Positions 27,388 through 35,947 of a stretch of DNA of 64,000 bases are shown one piece after another. The notes beneath the pieces are model-generated. The model saw only the letters and a program-made list of their open reading frames with translations. It did not search any database and was not told where the DNA came from. The stretch spans positions 124,001 to 188,000 of the forward strand of contig QXWO01000005.1 in the NCBI GenBank assembly GCA_009911035.1. Direction: 5' to 3'. Numbering within the stretch: position 1 is the first letter of the stretch; each line of letters opens with the position of its first letter. The stretch is from Lachnospiraceae bacterium (lineage in GTDB: Bacteria > Bacillota > Clostridia > Lachnospirales > Lachnospiraceae). The translations under genes were made by a program, and so were the position numbers.

Positions 27388-28146
27388 TTAAATTCCTCTG
27401 GTAAAGAATGGAAGAAAAATCTCTCCCTCCGGCTGCTTTTTAAAAGTCATTCTTTTCTTTGCTGCGGGATGGTCAAATGCCAGACAATATGCACACAGCG
27501 CTGCACTTCTGCATCCTGCCTCCCGGCTCAGTTCCTTTGACCGGAGGCTTCCATATTTATGATCACCGAGCAGTGGCAGACCTGCATGAGACATCTGTGC
27601 CCTGATTTGATGATGCCGGCCTGTCACCAGCCCGATTTCCAACAGGGAGATCTCATTCTCCCCCGAAATCCCGCCGTATCCGCCGGGAACTAAATTTTCG
27701 TCCAGCATCACCAACGTCTTTACAAGCTTATAATCAAGAACTGCCCTTTTGGCCCCCTGGAAGATCTTATCCACAACAAGGGTCTGATTGATCTTCGAAT
27801 CTTTATACAGGTAATCTTCCAGTCGTCCCTGCTCCTTATCCGGCCTGCCGCAGACAACAGCATAATAAGATTTCTGCATCCGTCCGTCTGATACCTGTCT
27901 GCTAAGATGTGCCGCTGCCTGCTTTGTCCGGGCAAACGCCAAAAGCCCGGAAACCGGCTGATCCAGCCTGTGAACGATTCCCAGATAAGGCTCGCCTTTT
28001 CCTTTCCATTCAGGCTTTTTCGCCAGATAATTCTTTAATTCGCTGACCATATCCTGCTGCCCGGTCCTTGAAGTCTGGGTGGCTATTCCCACGGGTTTAT
28101 ACACCACTATTATATGAGCATCTTCAAAAATAATATTTTTCTGCAC
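27388..28146 (-). CDS. RluA-family pseudouridine synthase
   Basis: This 252-residue enzyme converts uridine to pseudouridine in rRNA or tRNA. The catalytic motif HRLDQPVSGLLAFART contains the invariant aspartate. The family phrase GRHHQIRAQMSHAGLPLLGDHKYG follows. There is no N-terminal S4 domain, so it is a short member like TruC/RluE-type or YhcT, and the target site cannot be assigned. Translation starts at a GTG with GGAGGG upstream. It follows the response-regulator gene by 30 bases. Confidence 0.92.
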   Translation of the reverse strand: MQKNIIFEDAHIIVVYKPVGIATQTSRTGQQDMVSELKNYLAKKPEWKGKGEPYLGIVHRLDQPVSGLLAFARTKQAAAHLSRQVSDGRMQKSYYAVVCGRPDKEQGRLEDYLYKDSKINQTLVVDKIFQGAKRAVLDYKLVKTLVMLDENLVPGGYGGISGENEISLLEIGLVTGRHHQIRAQMSHAGLPLLGDHKYGSLRSKELSREAGCRSAALCAYCLAFDHPAAKKRMTFKKQPEGEIFLPFFTRGI

Positions 28147-28176
28147 TAAAGCTCCCTCCGTCTTCAGGATCGCAGA

Positions 28177-28866
28177 TCATACCTTAAACCGGTATCCCAC
28201 GCCCCATATTGTCTCAATATACTGGGGTTTGGCAGAATCATATTCAATCTTTTCGCGTATCTTCTTAATATGGACCGTCACTGTTGCAATATCACCGATA
28301 GAGTCCATATCCCAGATTTCCCGGAAAAGTTCTTCCTTCGTATACACGTGGTTTGGATGTTCCGCAAGGAAAGTCAGCAGGTCAAATTCCTTTCCGGTAA
28401 ATGCCCGCTCCACCCCATCGACAGTAACTCTTCTGGCTGTCTTATCTATACGGATACCGCGGATCTCAATAATATCATTATTCTTCATGGTGGAGCCCAC
28501 CAGTCTGTCATATCTTGCCATATGGGCTTTCACCCGGGCAACCAGTTCACTTGGGCTGAAAGGTTTGGTCATATAATCATCGGCCCCCAGTCCCAGCCCC
28601 CTTATTTTATCTATATCATCTTTTTTGGCTGATACCATAATAATGGGAATGTTCTTCTCCTCCCGGATTCGTTTGCATATTTCAAACCCATCCATCCCCG
28701 GCAGCATCAGATCAAGTACGATCAAATCAAACTTTTCAGCCATCGCAACCTGCAGACCTTCGTCTCCCTTATTGCAAATCTGGACATCAAATCCGCTCAG
28801 CTCCAGATAGTCTTTCTCCAAATCTGCAATTGCCTCTTCATCTTCAATAATCAAAATCCTGCTCAT
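28177..28866 (-). CDS. OmpR-family response regulator
   Basis: This 229-residue two-component regulator has an N-terminal receiver with the acidic pair E9/D10, phospho-acceptor D52 (LIVLDLMLPGMDG) and a KPFSPSEL lysine. The C-terminal winged helix ends TIWGVGYRFKV. It is 25 bases downstream of its partner kinase gene. The kinase-first order is less common than regulator-first. No obvious target operon lies beside it, and overall sequence resembles the VanR/PhoP-like group. Confidence 0.94.
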   Translation of the reverse strand: MSRILIIEDEEAIADLEKDYLELSGFDVQICNKGDEGLQVAMAEKFDLIVLDLMLPGMDGFEICKRIREEKNIPIIMVSAKKDDIDKIRGLGLGADDYMTKPFSPSELVARVKAHMARYDRLVGSTMKNNDIIEIRGIRIDKTARRVTVDGVERAFTGKEFDLLTFLAEHPNHVYTKEELFREIWDMDSIGDIATVTVHIKKIREKIEYDSAKPQYIETIWGVGYRFKV

Positions 28867-28891
28867 ATCTTTTCCTCCCTATCATTCTTTC

Positions 28892-30370
28892 CTATTCTGC
28901 TTCCTGATATTTTCGGATTACAAAATGCATACAGGTGCCTTCCTCTTCCCTGCTGGTCGCCCAGATATACCCGCCATGGTCTTCCACGATTTTTTTAACG
29001 ATGGAAAGTCCTATGCCGCTGCCCCCCTGGGCAGAATTGCGGGAAGTATCTGTTCTGTAAAAACGCTCAAATATTTTGGGAAGATCCTTGGCCGCAATTC
29101 CTTTTCCATTATCTTCAATTTCCACACGTATGGAGTCAATTTCGTCCAGGATCCGGATGTCGATCTCTCCTCTTTCCTTGTCGATATATTTGACGCTGTT
29201 TCCTATAATATTGTTGATCACTCTTTTAAGCTGTTCCGGGTCTGCAATAATTACCGTATTCGGTGCTGCCAGATTGGAGTAATTCAGTTCAATATTCTTC
29301 GACTCCAGATCCAGTCCTACCTCCTCGATACAGTCTCCGAAATACTCGGATACATTTATCTTATGGAAATGATAGGGTATCCGGTTGGAATCAATACCCG
29401 AATAAACCGTCAGCTCATTGATCAGCCTGTCCATGTCATTGGCTTTATTATATATGGTTCTGATATATTTATCCATCTTTTCCGGTGTGTCCGCCACACC
29501 GTCCATGATGCCTTCCACATAGCCCTTGATTGCCGTGATGGGCGTTTTCAGGTCGTGGGAAATGTTGCTGACCAGTTCCTTATTCTGCTTTTCTGCCAGA
29601 ATCTTTTCATCTGTGGACTCTTTAAGGCGCAGCCGCATATCCTCATAATTCCGGTACAGTTCCCCAATCTCCCCGTCATCCTTGTCAGGAAGCATATATT
29701 CCAGATTTCCTTCCGCAATATTCTGCATGGCAATATTTAACTGGTTGATTGGGGCAAAAACCCCGCGGCTTATCCAGTTGGTCAAAAACATACTGGTAAA
29801 AATCAAAATCAGCATAATGGCAATAGCCATGTCCACAAACAGCTTCCTTGATAAAATGGTGTTTGCCCGTGAAATAACGAAAAAGCTTCCCTCACTGCCG
29901 TCTTCAAAGTAGAAGTCTATCTGCCTTACCAGCTTTTTCATATCGTCATAATAAATACTGTGTTTCTGTTCCTGCTTCACATTTTCTTCATCAAAATCCG
30001 GAAGATTGTCAAAAATCTGAATCGCTGCCAGCTCATTTCCCGTATATAGCAGCTCATTCTGCTTACGCACAATGATATAAGAAGATTTGTTGGAAATCCT
30101 TTCATTGATTTGGGAAAGGATGTTCTCATCTTCCATGCTGGAACGGTCGCTGTCCAGAATTTTCTTTACCTCATCAAAAATTTCGTCTGAAAGCAGTCTG
30201 GATGCCTGCGCAGGATCAATCAGCATATTATAATCATTATTCCTGAATCCATATTCCTCCTGCTCTTTAATCAGGTATCCCCCGATAAAGATAAAGGCTG
30301 TGCTGGCCAATGCCAGAGGCAGCAGAATGATTGTCAGAAACGTGATTACCAGTCTGGTCTTAAACTTCAT
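28892..30370 (-). CDS. Membrane sensor histidine kinase
   Basis: This 492-residue kinase is the partner of the regulator at 28177-28866. Transmembrane helices are at about residues 8-33 and 175-198, enclosing an extracytoplasmic sensor of about 140 residues. A HAMP region follows, then the H-box NISHDLKTPITAIKGY with H272. N-box NIIGNSVKYI and the ATP-lid boxes DNGKGIAAKD and GGSGIGLSIVKKI are intact. A GGAGG site precedes the ATG. The signal is unknown. Confidence 0.94.
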   Translation of the reverse strand: MKFKTRLVITFLTIILLPLALASTAFIFIGGYLIKEQEEYGFRNNDYNMLIDPAQASRLLSDEIFDEVKKILDSDRSSMEDENILSQINERISNKSSYIIVRKQNELLYTGNELAAIQIFDNLPDFDEENVKQEQKHSIYYDDMKKLVRQIDFYFEDGSEGSFFVISRANTILSRKLFVDMAIAIMLILIFTSMFLTNWISRGVFAPINQLNIAMQNIAEGNLEYMLPDKDDGEIGELYRNYEDMRLRLKESTDEKILAEKQNKELVSNISHDLKTPITAIKGYVEGIMDGVADTPEKMDKYIRTIYNKANDMDRLINELTVYSGIDSNRIPYHFHKINVSEYFGDCIEEVGLDLESKNIELNYSNLAAPNTVIIADPEQLKRVINNIIGNSVKYIDKERGEIDIRILDEIDSIRVEIEDNGKGIAAKDLPKIFERFYRTDTSRNSAQGGSGIGLSIVKKIVEDHGGYIWATSREEEGTCMHFVIRKYQEAE

Positions 30371-30495
30371 AGTAATCCTCCACTGTTATCTTAATCCGCA
30401 CATCTTTACTACCGATTATAACACATACATGAATAGGCTTGTTATTAAAGAATAAATGAATCTATAAAAAATTTATAAATTATTAAAATGAAATC

Positions 30496-30541
30496 TTGAC
30501 ATTGCAGGACAATCCGATATAATAAAACAGTAATCATTACT
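30496..30541 (+). promoter_or_regulatory. perR promoter with Per/Fur-type operator
   Basis: TTGACA (30496-30501), a 16-base spacer and TATAAT (30518-30523) are followed by the perfect palindrome AGTAAT-C-ATTACT (30529-30541), placed across the expected transcript start. The core TAATnATTA fits the PerR box, so autorepression is likely. Confidence 0.72.
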
Positions 30542-30567
30542 ATTTTTAAAACCAGAAAGGAATATTC

Positions 30568-30990
30568 ATGAATCTTAAGCGCAGTAAGCAGCGGGATTCC
30601 ATTAAAGAATTTCTGGCATCCAGAAAAGACCACCCTACCGCGGATATTGTTTACATGAATGTCAGGCAGTCTTTTCCAAATATCAGTCTGGGAACTGTGT
30701 ATCGGAATCTTACTTTACTTGCTGACATCGGTGAAATTACCCGGCTCCGGGTAGGGGACGGCATTGATCATTTTGATTATGATACCTCACCCCATTATCA
30801 TTTTGTCTGTTCCATGTGCGGCAGCGTAAGTGATTTGAACCTGCCGGTTTCCTCAAAGATGACAGAAGCCGCCAAGGAAGGTTTTGAAGGTGAAATTGAA
30901 GGCCAGGTAACATATTTTTATGGCCGCTGCAACAAATGTATCCAAAAATCCGGCTGTCAGTCTGCCCTGCAGCACGGCCTGCCGGATTAA
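30568..30990 (+). CDS. perR: PerR-type peroxide-sensing Fur-family regulator
   Basis: This is a 140-residue Fur-family repressor. The winged helix [20 protein letters not shown] is followed by [16 protein letters not shown]. The regulatory metal ligands of PerR can be matched: H22, D70 (FDYD), H76 and H78 (HYH), and D89, which is aspartate in PerR but usually glutamate in Fur. The structural zinc site is CSMCG plus CNKC. It is oxidised by peroxide through the bound iron, releasing oxidative-stress genes. The next genes, rubrerythrin and rubredoxin, are the expected targets. Confidence 0.9.
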   Translation: MNLKRSKQRDSIKEFLASRKDHPTADIVYMNVRQSFPNISLGTVYRNLTLLADIGEITRLRVGDGIDHFDYDTSPHYHFVCSMCGSVSDLNLPVSSKMTEAAKEGFEGEIEGQVTYFYGRCNKCIQKSGCQSALQHGLPD

Positions 30991-31016
30991 TATATAAAGA
31001 AAAGGAGATCAAATTT

Positions 31017-31556
31017 ATGAAATTTGTATGTCAGGTATGTGGTTATGTTTACGAAGGAGATGCTGCACCGGAGAAGTGCCCCGTCTGCAATGCACCCGCT
31101 GAGAAATTCACAGCACAGGCTGATGAAAAAGTATGGGCTGCTGAACATGTGGTAGGTGTTGCACAGGGTGTGAGCGAGGATATTGTTGCAGATTTAAGGG
31201 CAAACTTTAACGGTGAATGTACAGAAGTCGGCATGTACCTTGCAATGGCAAGAGTTGCCCACAGAGAAGGCTACCCTGAAATCGGTTTATACTGGGAGAA
31301 AGCTGCTTATGAAGAAGCTGAACACGCTGCAAAATTTGCTGAACTGTTAGGCGAAGTAGTTACAGACTCCACCAAGAAGAACCTTGAAATGAGAGTGGAA
31401 GCTGAAAACGGCGCTACAGCAGGCAAATTTGACCTTGCAAAGAGAGCAAAAGCTGCTAATCTTGACGCAATTCATGACACCGTTCATGAGATGGCCCGTG
31501 ACGAGGCAAGACACGGCAAAGCATTTGAAGGACTTTTGAAGAGATATTTCAGCTAA
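31017..31556 (+). CDS. Reverse rubrerythrin (rubredoxin domain first)
   Basis: This 179-residue peroxide-reducing protein has an N-terminal rubredoxin-like Fe(Cys)4 domain ([20 protein letters not shown], residues 5-24) followed by a ferritin-like diiron domain. Its glutamates lie in [34 protein letters not shown], and the [10 protein letters not shown] helix. The domain order is inverted relative to classical rubrerythrin and is typical of clostridial reverse rubrerythrins, which give NADH-driven peroxide and oxygen reduction. The start at 31017 follows AAAGGAG. It is 26 bases after perR. Confidence 0.94.
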   Translation: MKFVCQVCGYVYEGDAAPEKCPVCNAPAEKFTAQADEKVWAAEHVVGVAQGVSEDIVADLRANFNGECTEVGMYLAMARVAHREGYPEIGLYWEKAAYEEAEHAAKFAELLGEVVTDSTKKNLEMRVEAENGATAGKFDLAKRAKAANLDAIHDTVHEMARDEARHGKAFEGLLKRYFS

Positions 31557-31598
31557 AAACTTTTAATTTCACTATTATTTTGGAAGGAGATATGAATC

Positions 31599-31772
31599 AT
31601 GGAAAAATATTTTTGTAATCCCTGTGGCTACACTTATGATCCCGAAAAGGGCGATCCGGAGCATGGCATCGCACCTGGAACTAAATTTGAGGATATTCCT
31701 GATGACTGGTGCTGTCCTCTTTGCGGCGTAAGCAAAGACATGTTCCAGAAATGTATTGATAACTTTAACTAA
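31599..31772 (+). CDS. Rubredoxin
   Basis: This 57-residue electron carrier begins [20 protein letters not shown], and its second iron knuckle is [11 protein letters not shown]. The first pair (CNPC) and second pair (CPLC) ligate one iron. It is read from an AGGAGA site 8 bases before the ATG and follows the reverse rubrerythrin by 42 bases. It probably passes electrons from NADH:rubredoxin oxidoreductase to the rubrerythrin. A terminator follows. Confidence 0.95.
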   Translation: MEKYFCNPCGYTYDPEKGDPEHGIAPGTKFEDIPDDWCCPLCGVSKDMFQKCIDNFN

Positions 31773-31778
31773 AGCTAA

Positions 31779-31829
31779 AGAGGCTGCCGCTTTCGCAATT
31801 AAAAATTGTGGGGTGGCAGCTTCTTTTTT
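31779..31829 (+). terminator. Terminator of perR-rubrerythrin-rubredoxin
   Basis: The stem GAGGCTGCC / GGCAGCTTC, with an inner CAATT/AATTG pair, is followed by TTTTTTT. It starts 7 bases after the rubredoxin stop. Confidence 0.88.
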
Positions 31830-31889
31830 TAAATACCTTCACTCTGCACAAACCGGCGTTTACTGCAGCTGAAGATATAGCGATTCATT

Positions 31890-32324
31890 TTATGAAATGC
31901 CAAGAAGTTTTAGTTCATGTTCATATAGAAGCTCATTTGCATCAGAAATTGTCATATTGTGATGCAGGGCAAAAAGGATAATGGCATCACGCTCATCCCT
32001 CGCATATAATTCACGATTTCCGGAAATTTTTAAAAGTTTCTGTGTTTCTTCAACGGAAAGCCTCATCCCAAAGGCAAGCGCAATCAGCTTATTACGGGAA
32101 GGGAATTTCCTTCCTGCAAATATCTGATAAACATATACCCGGTCCAGAAGAGAATTATGAATAATATCCTTTTTTTGGAGATTCTTTTCAAAAAGCAGTG
32201 TGCGTAAGTGTTCTGAAAGGCTGGTGGTCAGTATATTATTTTGATTTGATACCAAAAAATCCTGAATATTTCCGGCCTCTTTTATCTCATGATTAAGCTG
32301 TTCCGTGGTTTTGGTAATCGTCAT
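31890..32324 (-). CDS. Helix-turn-helix (XRE-like) protein, divergent from the Ser/Thr kinase
   Basis: This 144-residue soluble protein has a probable XRE-type helix-turn-helix in its middle (LSEHLRTLLFEKNLQKKDII to FPSRNKLIALAFGMRLSVEE, about residues 35-95). It is followed by a C-terminal helical part with HNMTISDANELLYEH. It is divergent from the kinase gene at 32419 across 94 bases that contain a perfect GTTATAAC palindrome near 32369-32376. The pairing suggests it regulates, or is a substrate of, the kinase. No database family is claimed. Confidence 0.72.
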   Translation of the reverse strand: MTITKTTEQLNHEIKEAGNIQDFLVSNQNNILTTSLSEHLRTLLFEKNLQKKDIIHNSLLDRVYVYQIFAGRKFPSRNKLIALAFGMRLSVEETQKLLKISGNRELYARDERDAIILFALHHNMTISDANELLYEHELKLLGIS

Positions 32325-32418
32325 CCTGCTTGCATCTCCCTGCTAAAAAGAATATAATCTACTAACAATGTTATAACATCAAATCAAAAATGAGACAAGA
32401 GAGGGGCCAAAGAATTCA

Positions 32419-33897
32419 ATGGAGTATGAAAGAATCCGCTTATTAAAGGAAAGTGAAAAAAATACTGTGGAGCTGGTGTGTGAAAACAGCACAAAACAGA
32501 CTTTTATTAGAAAGACTCTGAAAGGATGCACATCCGTATACCAGAAACTCCAAAGCTTACAGCATCCATATTTGATAAAAGTATATGCCGCCAGTATTTC
32601 AGATAATACCACAACAGTCCTTGAGGAATATATTGACGGACGCACCCTTGGAAACGTGGAATTATCGGAAAAGCAGATTGTCACAACGATGCGGGAACTT
32701 TGTTCCGTTCTTGAATATCTGCATGGCTGCGGAATCATTCACAGGGATATTAAGCCGTCCAACATCATTTTTGCAAAAGACGGACATATTCGCCTGATTG
32801 ATTTTGATGCGGCGCGGTTTACGAAAAATGAGGCCGATCATGATACGGTTTTGCTGGGAACACGCGGTTTTGCCCCGCCAGAACAATACGGTTTTGCTCA
32901 GACAGATGAACGGACAGATATTTATGCACTTGGTATGACGATGAAACAGCTTTTGGAAGAGAAAGCGGACAAATTTATATATCGCCGCATAATCGAAAAA
33001 TGTACCAATTTAAATCCCGATAAAAGATACCGCCGCGCATCCCAGGTAGAGAAAGCCCTGTCAGGAAAACGATATGCATTCATGTGGTCATGTGCTGCTA
33101 TTCTTTTGGCGGGTATATGTTTTACCGTATCTGGTTCACTTACGGCCAAACCGGCTATACCAGAGGAGGAAGAAGAAAACACGGCGCTGATTGCCTTGGA
33201 TGCACCTGAAAAACCGCATTGGGACGGCGAAAGCGGAATTGCAGTATGGGGAAACGTCCCGGAATCGGGAATTGACGGAGAAGTCAGCTATCTTTACAGA
33301 ATTTATCGCAAAGATACACCGGAAGCACCGGATCCGGAAAAGGAGAAATGGGCGCTGGAGGGAGATATGAGGGGAAATGGCGCGATTAATGAGGAAAATA
33401 ATACCTACAGGGTCAATATGGCTAATGAACTGACTGAAAATGGATTTTACTATTTTGCAGTATCTGCCGTGGGAGATGGCATCACTTATGAAGACAGTCC
33501 CTATATAATGTCAGATGCTTTTGAGTATACAGGGGCGGATGCACCGATGCTCCCTGCTCCGGAGGGACTTGCATGGAAGCTGTTTGAAACAGATAAGGGC
33601 CGACAGTATTATGCTACATGGAGCAATCTGGAGGATTATGAAGACAGGGACAGCTTTGATGTGACTGTATATGATAAAGATGGCAACTATGTAATGAATA
33701 ACATCTGGACGAAAGCATATGTTGTCGAGAGAGCGAAGAGCGGAATTATTGTCAGCGGAGAATTTTTATCGGATCTGGATGGCGCATACCGTTTTACAGT
33801 TCAGGCTCTGACATCCCGTCCAAACGAATACAAATCCAGCCCTATGCCGAATCCTGTTCCGGAAGAATATTTCAGTCCATGGTATTACCGCTATTAG
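32419..33897 (+). CDS. Transmembrane Ser/Thr protein kinase with extracellular beta domains
   Basis: This is a 492-residue Hanks-type kinase. The catalytic loop is HRDIKPSN (residues 108-115, D110). The metal motif is DFD (128-130) in place of DFG. The activation segment ends GTRGFAPPEQYG, and the Lys of the N-lobe is probably K32 or K35. The N-lobe has no clear glycine-rich loop, and the kinase domain is compact (about 215 residues). One transmembrane helix (about 219-239) leads to an acidic linker and two fibronectin-III-like regions (about 260-370 and 380-490). It may sense an envelope ligand and signal to the divergent HTH protein. Confidence 0.85.
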   Translation: MEYERIRLLKESEKNTVELVCENSTKQTFIRKTLKGCTSVYQKLQSLQHPYLIKVYAASISDNTTTVLEEYIDGRTLGNVELSEKQIVTTMRELCSVLEYLHGCGIIHRDIKPSNIIFAKDGHIRLIDFDAARFTKNEADHDTVLLGTRGFAPPEQYGFAQTDERTDIYALGMTMKQLLEEKADKFIYRRIIEKCTNLNPDKRYRRASQVEKALSGKRYAFMWSCAAILLAGICFTVSGSLTAKPAIPEEEEENTALIALDAPEKPHWDGESGIAVWGNVPESGIDGEVSYLYRIYRKDTPEAPDPEKEKWALEGDMRGNGAINEENNTYRVNMANELTENGFYYFAVSAVGDGITYEDSPYIMSDAFEYTGADAPMLPAPEGLAWKLFETDKGRQYYATWSNLEDYEDRDSFDVTVYDKDGNYVMNNIWTKAYVVERAKSGIIVSGEFLSDLDGAYRFTVQALTSRPNEYKSSPMPNPVPEEYFSPWYYRY

Positions 33898-34066
33898 TGA
33901 CCTTGGGTATGTAATCCTCACGGCAGCTGCCAGATGCCTGCTGGCAGTCGCTTAGCTCGTTGCCCACGGGAATAAAAGTATGCTTCCGGCATACCAAAAA
34001 ATGAAATAGATTCTGTATTATTAAAAATAGTATATTTAAAATATATTAAGAAGGAAGGAAAAGGAC
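33898..34066. other. Non-coding gap with two short hairpins
   Basis: The hairpins CTGCCA...TGGCAG (about 33928-33948) and GTATGC-TTCCG-GCATAC (about 33979-33995) lie between the kinase and secreted-protein genes. The second has a T-rich exit on the minus strand, although no minus-strand gene ends here. No gene is seen. A GGAAGGAAAAGGA ribosome site ends the stretch. Confidence 0.4.
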
Positions 34067-34945
34067 ATGAAGAGAAAAGGATTTTTGAAAAAATTGATTG
34101 GCGCATTATGTGCAGGCATGTTAATAAGTATGCCGGTTACTGTCAATGCGGCTGAAAAGGAAGATGTATTGGGAACCTGGACTGGCAGCAGCTGGGCAGG
34201 TGTTACCTTTGATGAGGAAGGGGCACAAGATGCGTGGAACAAAAAACCCTATACGATGGAATCTGGTTCCCTTACAGTAACATATAAGAGTTCAGGAACC
34301 ACAGAAACAATTGATTATGATTTTTGGAGAGGATATAAGATAAATGACGTTGCTGAGGATGAGTATGCAGATGCTGTGCTGTACAAGATAATTGAACCGG
34401 GAAAAACAATGATGGCCTGGAATGTATTCACAGAAAAAGGAATGAGTGAATGGCAGACCTATGGCTCGGCAACAATAACCAAGGTTGAAATCTCAGATAC
34501 GGATTCCGCAGATTCGTCCAGTGCAGGCCCTGTTAGTTCAGGCAGCGGATGTGATCATTTTTATGAGTGGAGCATAACAACGGAGCCTACAGAAACAACG
34601 GATGGTGAAAGCTCCTATATGTGTATATATTGTAAGAACATCAAAGCAAAACAGCCGGTCAGTGCAGATGCAGCTATCCGCAAGACTCTGCTGGCATCCA
34701 TTAAGAATGCGGAAGCAGGAACCACTGTAACCTTCGATAATAAAGCATGGCTCTGCTATCCACAGGGTGTGCTTGATGCTTTAAAGGAAAAAGGAGATGT
34801 ATCCTTAAAAACAGATTTTACATATGGAGGGAATAACTACAGCTTTACTATTCCTGCTGGGAGTGATTACACAAATCTGGAACAGGCTGATTTCTATGGA
34901 TTCATGTACCTGCTGGGTGCATTTAATGGGAGTATAGTTGAGTAA
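34067..34945 (+). CDS. Secreted protein with C-terminal CxxC motif region, unknown function
   Basis: This 292-residue exported protein has a signal peptide that ends at about residue 28 (VNA before AEK). The mature N-terminal domain (about 30-145) is a Trp-rich beta-type region beginning EDVLGTWTGSSW. A Ser-rich linker leads to a short zinc-ribbon-like piece (CDHFYEW, PTETTDGESSYMCIYC) of a kind common in gut clostridial surface proteins. The last 95 residues are helical, then beta. I do not recognise a function. It follows the kinase gene on the same strand and may be a target or ligand of that system. Confidence 0.65.
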   Translation: MKRKGFLKKLIGALCAGMLISMPVTVNAAEKEDVLGTWTGSSWAGVTFDEEGAQDAWNKKPYTMESGSLTVTYKSSGTTETIDYDFWRGYKINDVAEDEYADAVLYKIIEPGKTMMAWNVFTEKGMSEWQTYGSATITKVEISDTDSADSSSAGPVSSGSGCDHFYEWSITTEPTETTDGESSYMCIYCKNIKAKQPVSADAAIRKTLLASIKNAEAGTTVTFDNKAWLCYPQGVLDALKEKGDVSLKTDFTYGGNNYSFTIPAGSDYTNLEQADFYGFMYLLGAFNGSIVE

Positions 34946-34996
34946 TGGAAGCGTAGATCATTTCCATAATAATAACAGAAGGGTTTTCTGTGATGA

Positions 34997-35098
34997 AGTC
35001 AAATTGAAGATTCTCCCGAACTTACTCCTGCAATGAAAAAAGTGTTTCGTTTATCTGCAAGAAATCGCAATACACAGAGAAAAACAAATATTTCTTAA
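34997..35098 (+). pseudogene. Possible remnant of a small antitoxin-like gene
   Basis: A short open frame with no proper start codon or ribosome site reads SQIEDSPELTPAMKKVFRLS and then stops at 35096-35098. The DSPELT phrase resembles the tail of BrnA-like antitoxins. It is too short to be sure. The rest of 34946-35172 holds nothing I can support. Confidence 0.2.
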
Positions 35099-35172
35099 TT
35101 CTGATATGAAATGAGGGAAAATTTTATAAAACAGAAGCATTAAATCAGACATTGGGAATACGAACACTGCAT

Positions 35173-35212
35173 TAACAGACGTTGCCACGCTCCGCGAGAC
35201 AGCTTATTGTAA
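35173..35212 (-). repeat. Terminator-linked repeat, copy 3
   Basis: On the minus strand it starts TTACAATAAGCTGTCTCGCG and ends GGCAACGTCTGTTA. It lies 2 bases beyond the terminator of the phosphoribosyltransferase gene. Confidence 0.85.
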
Positions 35213-35214
35213 TG

Positions 35215-35258
35215 AAAAACACCTCCAAATCCGGTCTCACAACCGTATGGAGGTGTTT
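35215..35258 (-). terminator. Terminator of the phosphoribosyltransferase gene
   Basis: The 12-bp perfect stem AAAACACCTCCA / TGGAGGTGTTTT, with an inner CGGT/ACCG pair, is followed by TTTTT on the minus strand. It lies 11 bases after the stop codon at 35270. Confidence 0.9.
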
Positions 35259-35269
35259 TATTTATCCGG

Positions 35270-35911
35270 CTATTCAATCAGGGAATATCCGTAACCGTTT
35301 GCAAACGCATCCACTTTATGTCCTTCCCTGCAAAGAGGGCAGTCTTCCGGATTGTAAGACCTGTAATCCGGGATATCCGCAGCGGTGAACAGGGCATTGA
35401 TCGGAATACCCATTACACTGTTAGCCGCGCTGAATATAGAACTAATTCCGCTGATCTTGGCATCATAATAGCCAAGCGCCCGGGCAAGTTTCAAAATTGT
35501 CTTTCCCGTAGACGCAGAGTCCATCAAAATCAGCACGTTTTTGTTCCGTATCATGGGAACCAGATTTTTTCTGAAATGAAGCTCTCCTGCATTTGAATAT
35601 TCCGGGGGTACAATATAAATCGTATTATGGGCATTCATGGAATAAACCCCGGCTCTTGTCAGTTCCTCTGCGAGAAATGCACCGATGATCTCCGTACCGT
35701 CAATACAGACTATAGAATCCACGATTGTTGTGGATGCGATCTGCTCGCCAAGGGCTTTTGCTGCCCCGAGAGCTTCACTTAGTCTGCATTTTAAAGTTGT
35801 CATATCCAAAAAATAATTTACATGGGAACTTGGCGTAACAAAGTGCCCCGGTATTGCTTTCAAAACAACTTTAGAATGTGTCTTTGATTTAATTTTAATT
35901 TCTTCCTGCAT
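35270..35911 (-). CDS. Phosphoribosyltransferase-like protein
   Basis: This 213-residue protein carries a PRPP-loop motif (VLILMDSASTGKTILKLA, about residues 128-145) in an orotate-phosphoribosyltransferase-like fold. The acidic pair of the classic loop is replaced by D-S, which may alter catalysis. The C-terminus has CPLCREGHKVDAF, a possible metal knuckle not seen in PyrE. It has its own terminator and a good GGAGGG site. The exact base or regulatory ligand is unknown. It could be an OPRT paralogue acting in salvage or as a regulator. Confidence 0.68.
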   Translation of the reverse strand: MQEEIKIKSKTHSKVVLKAIPGHFVTPSSHVNYFLDMTTLKCRLSEALGAAKALGEQIASTTIVDSIVCIDGTEIIGAFLAEELTRAGVYSMNAHNTIYIVPPEYSNAGELHFRKNLVPMIRNKNVLILMDSASTGKTILKLARALGYYDAKISGISSIFSAANSVMGIPINALFTAADIPDYRSYNPEDCPLCREGHKVDAFANGYGYSLIE

Positions 35912-35947
35912 AAATATCCCTCCTATATTTTTTGCTATATAAAATGT

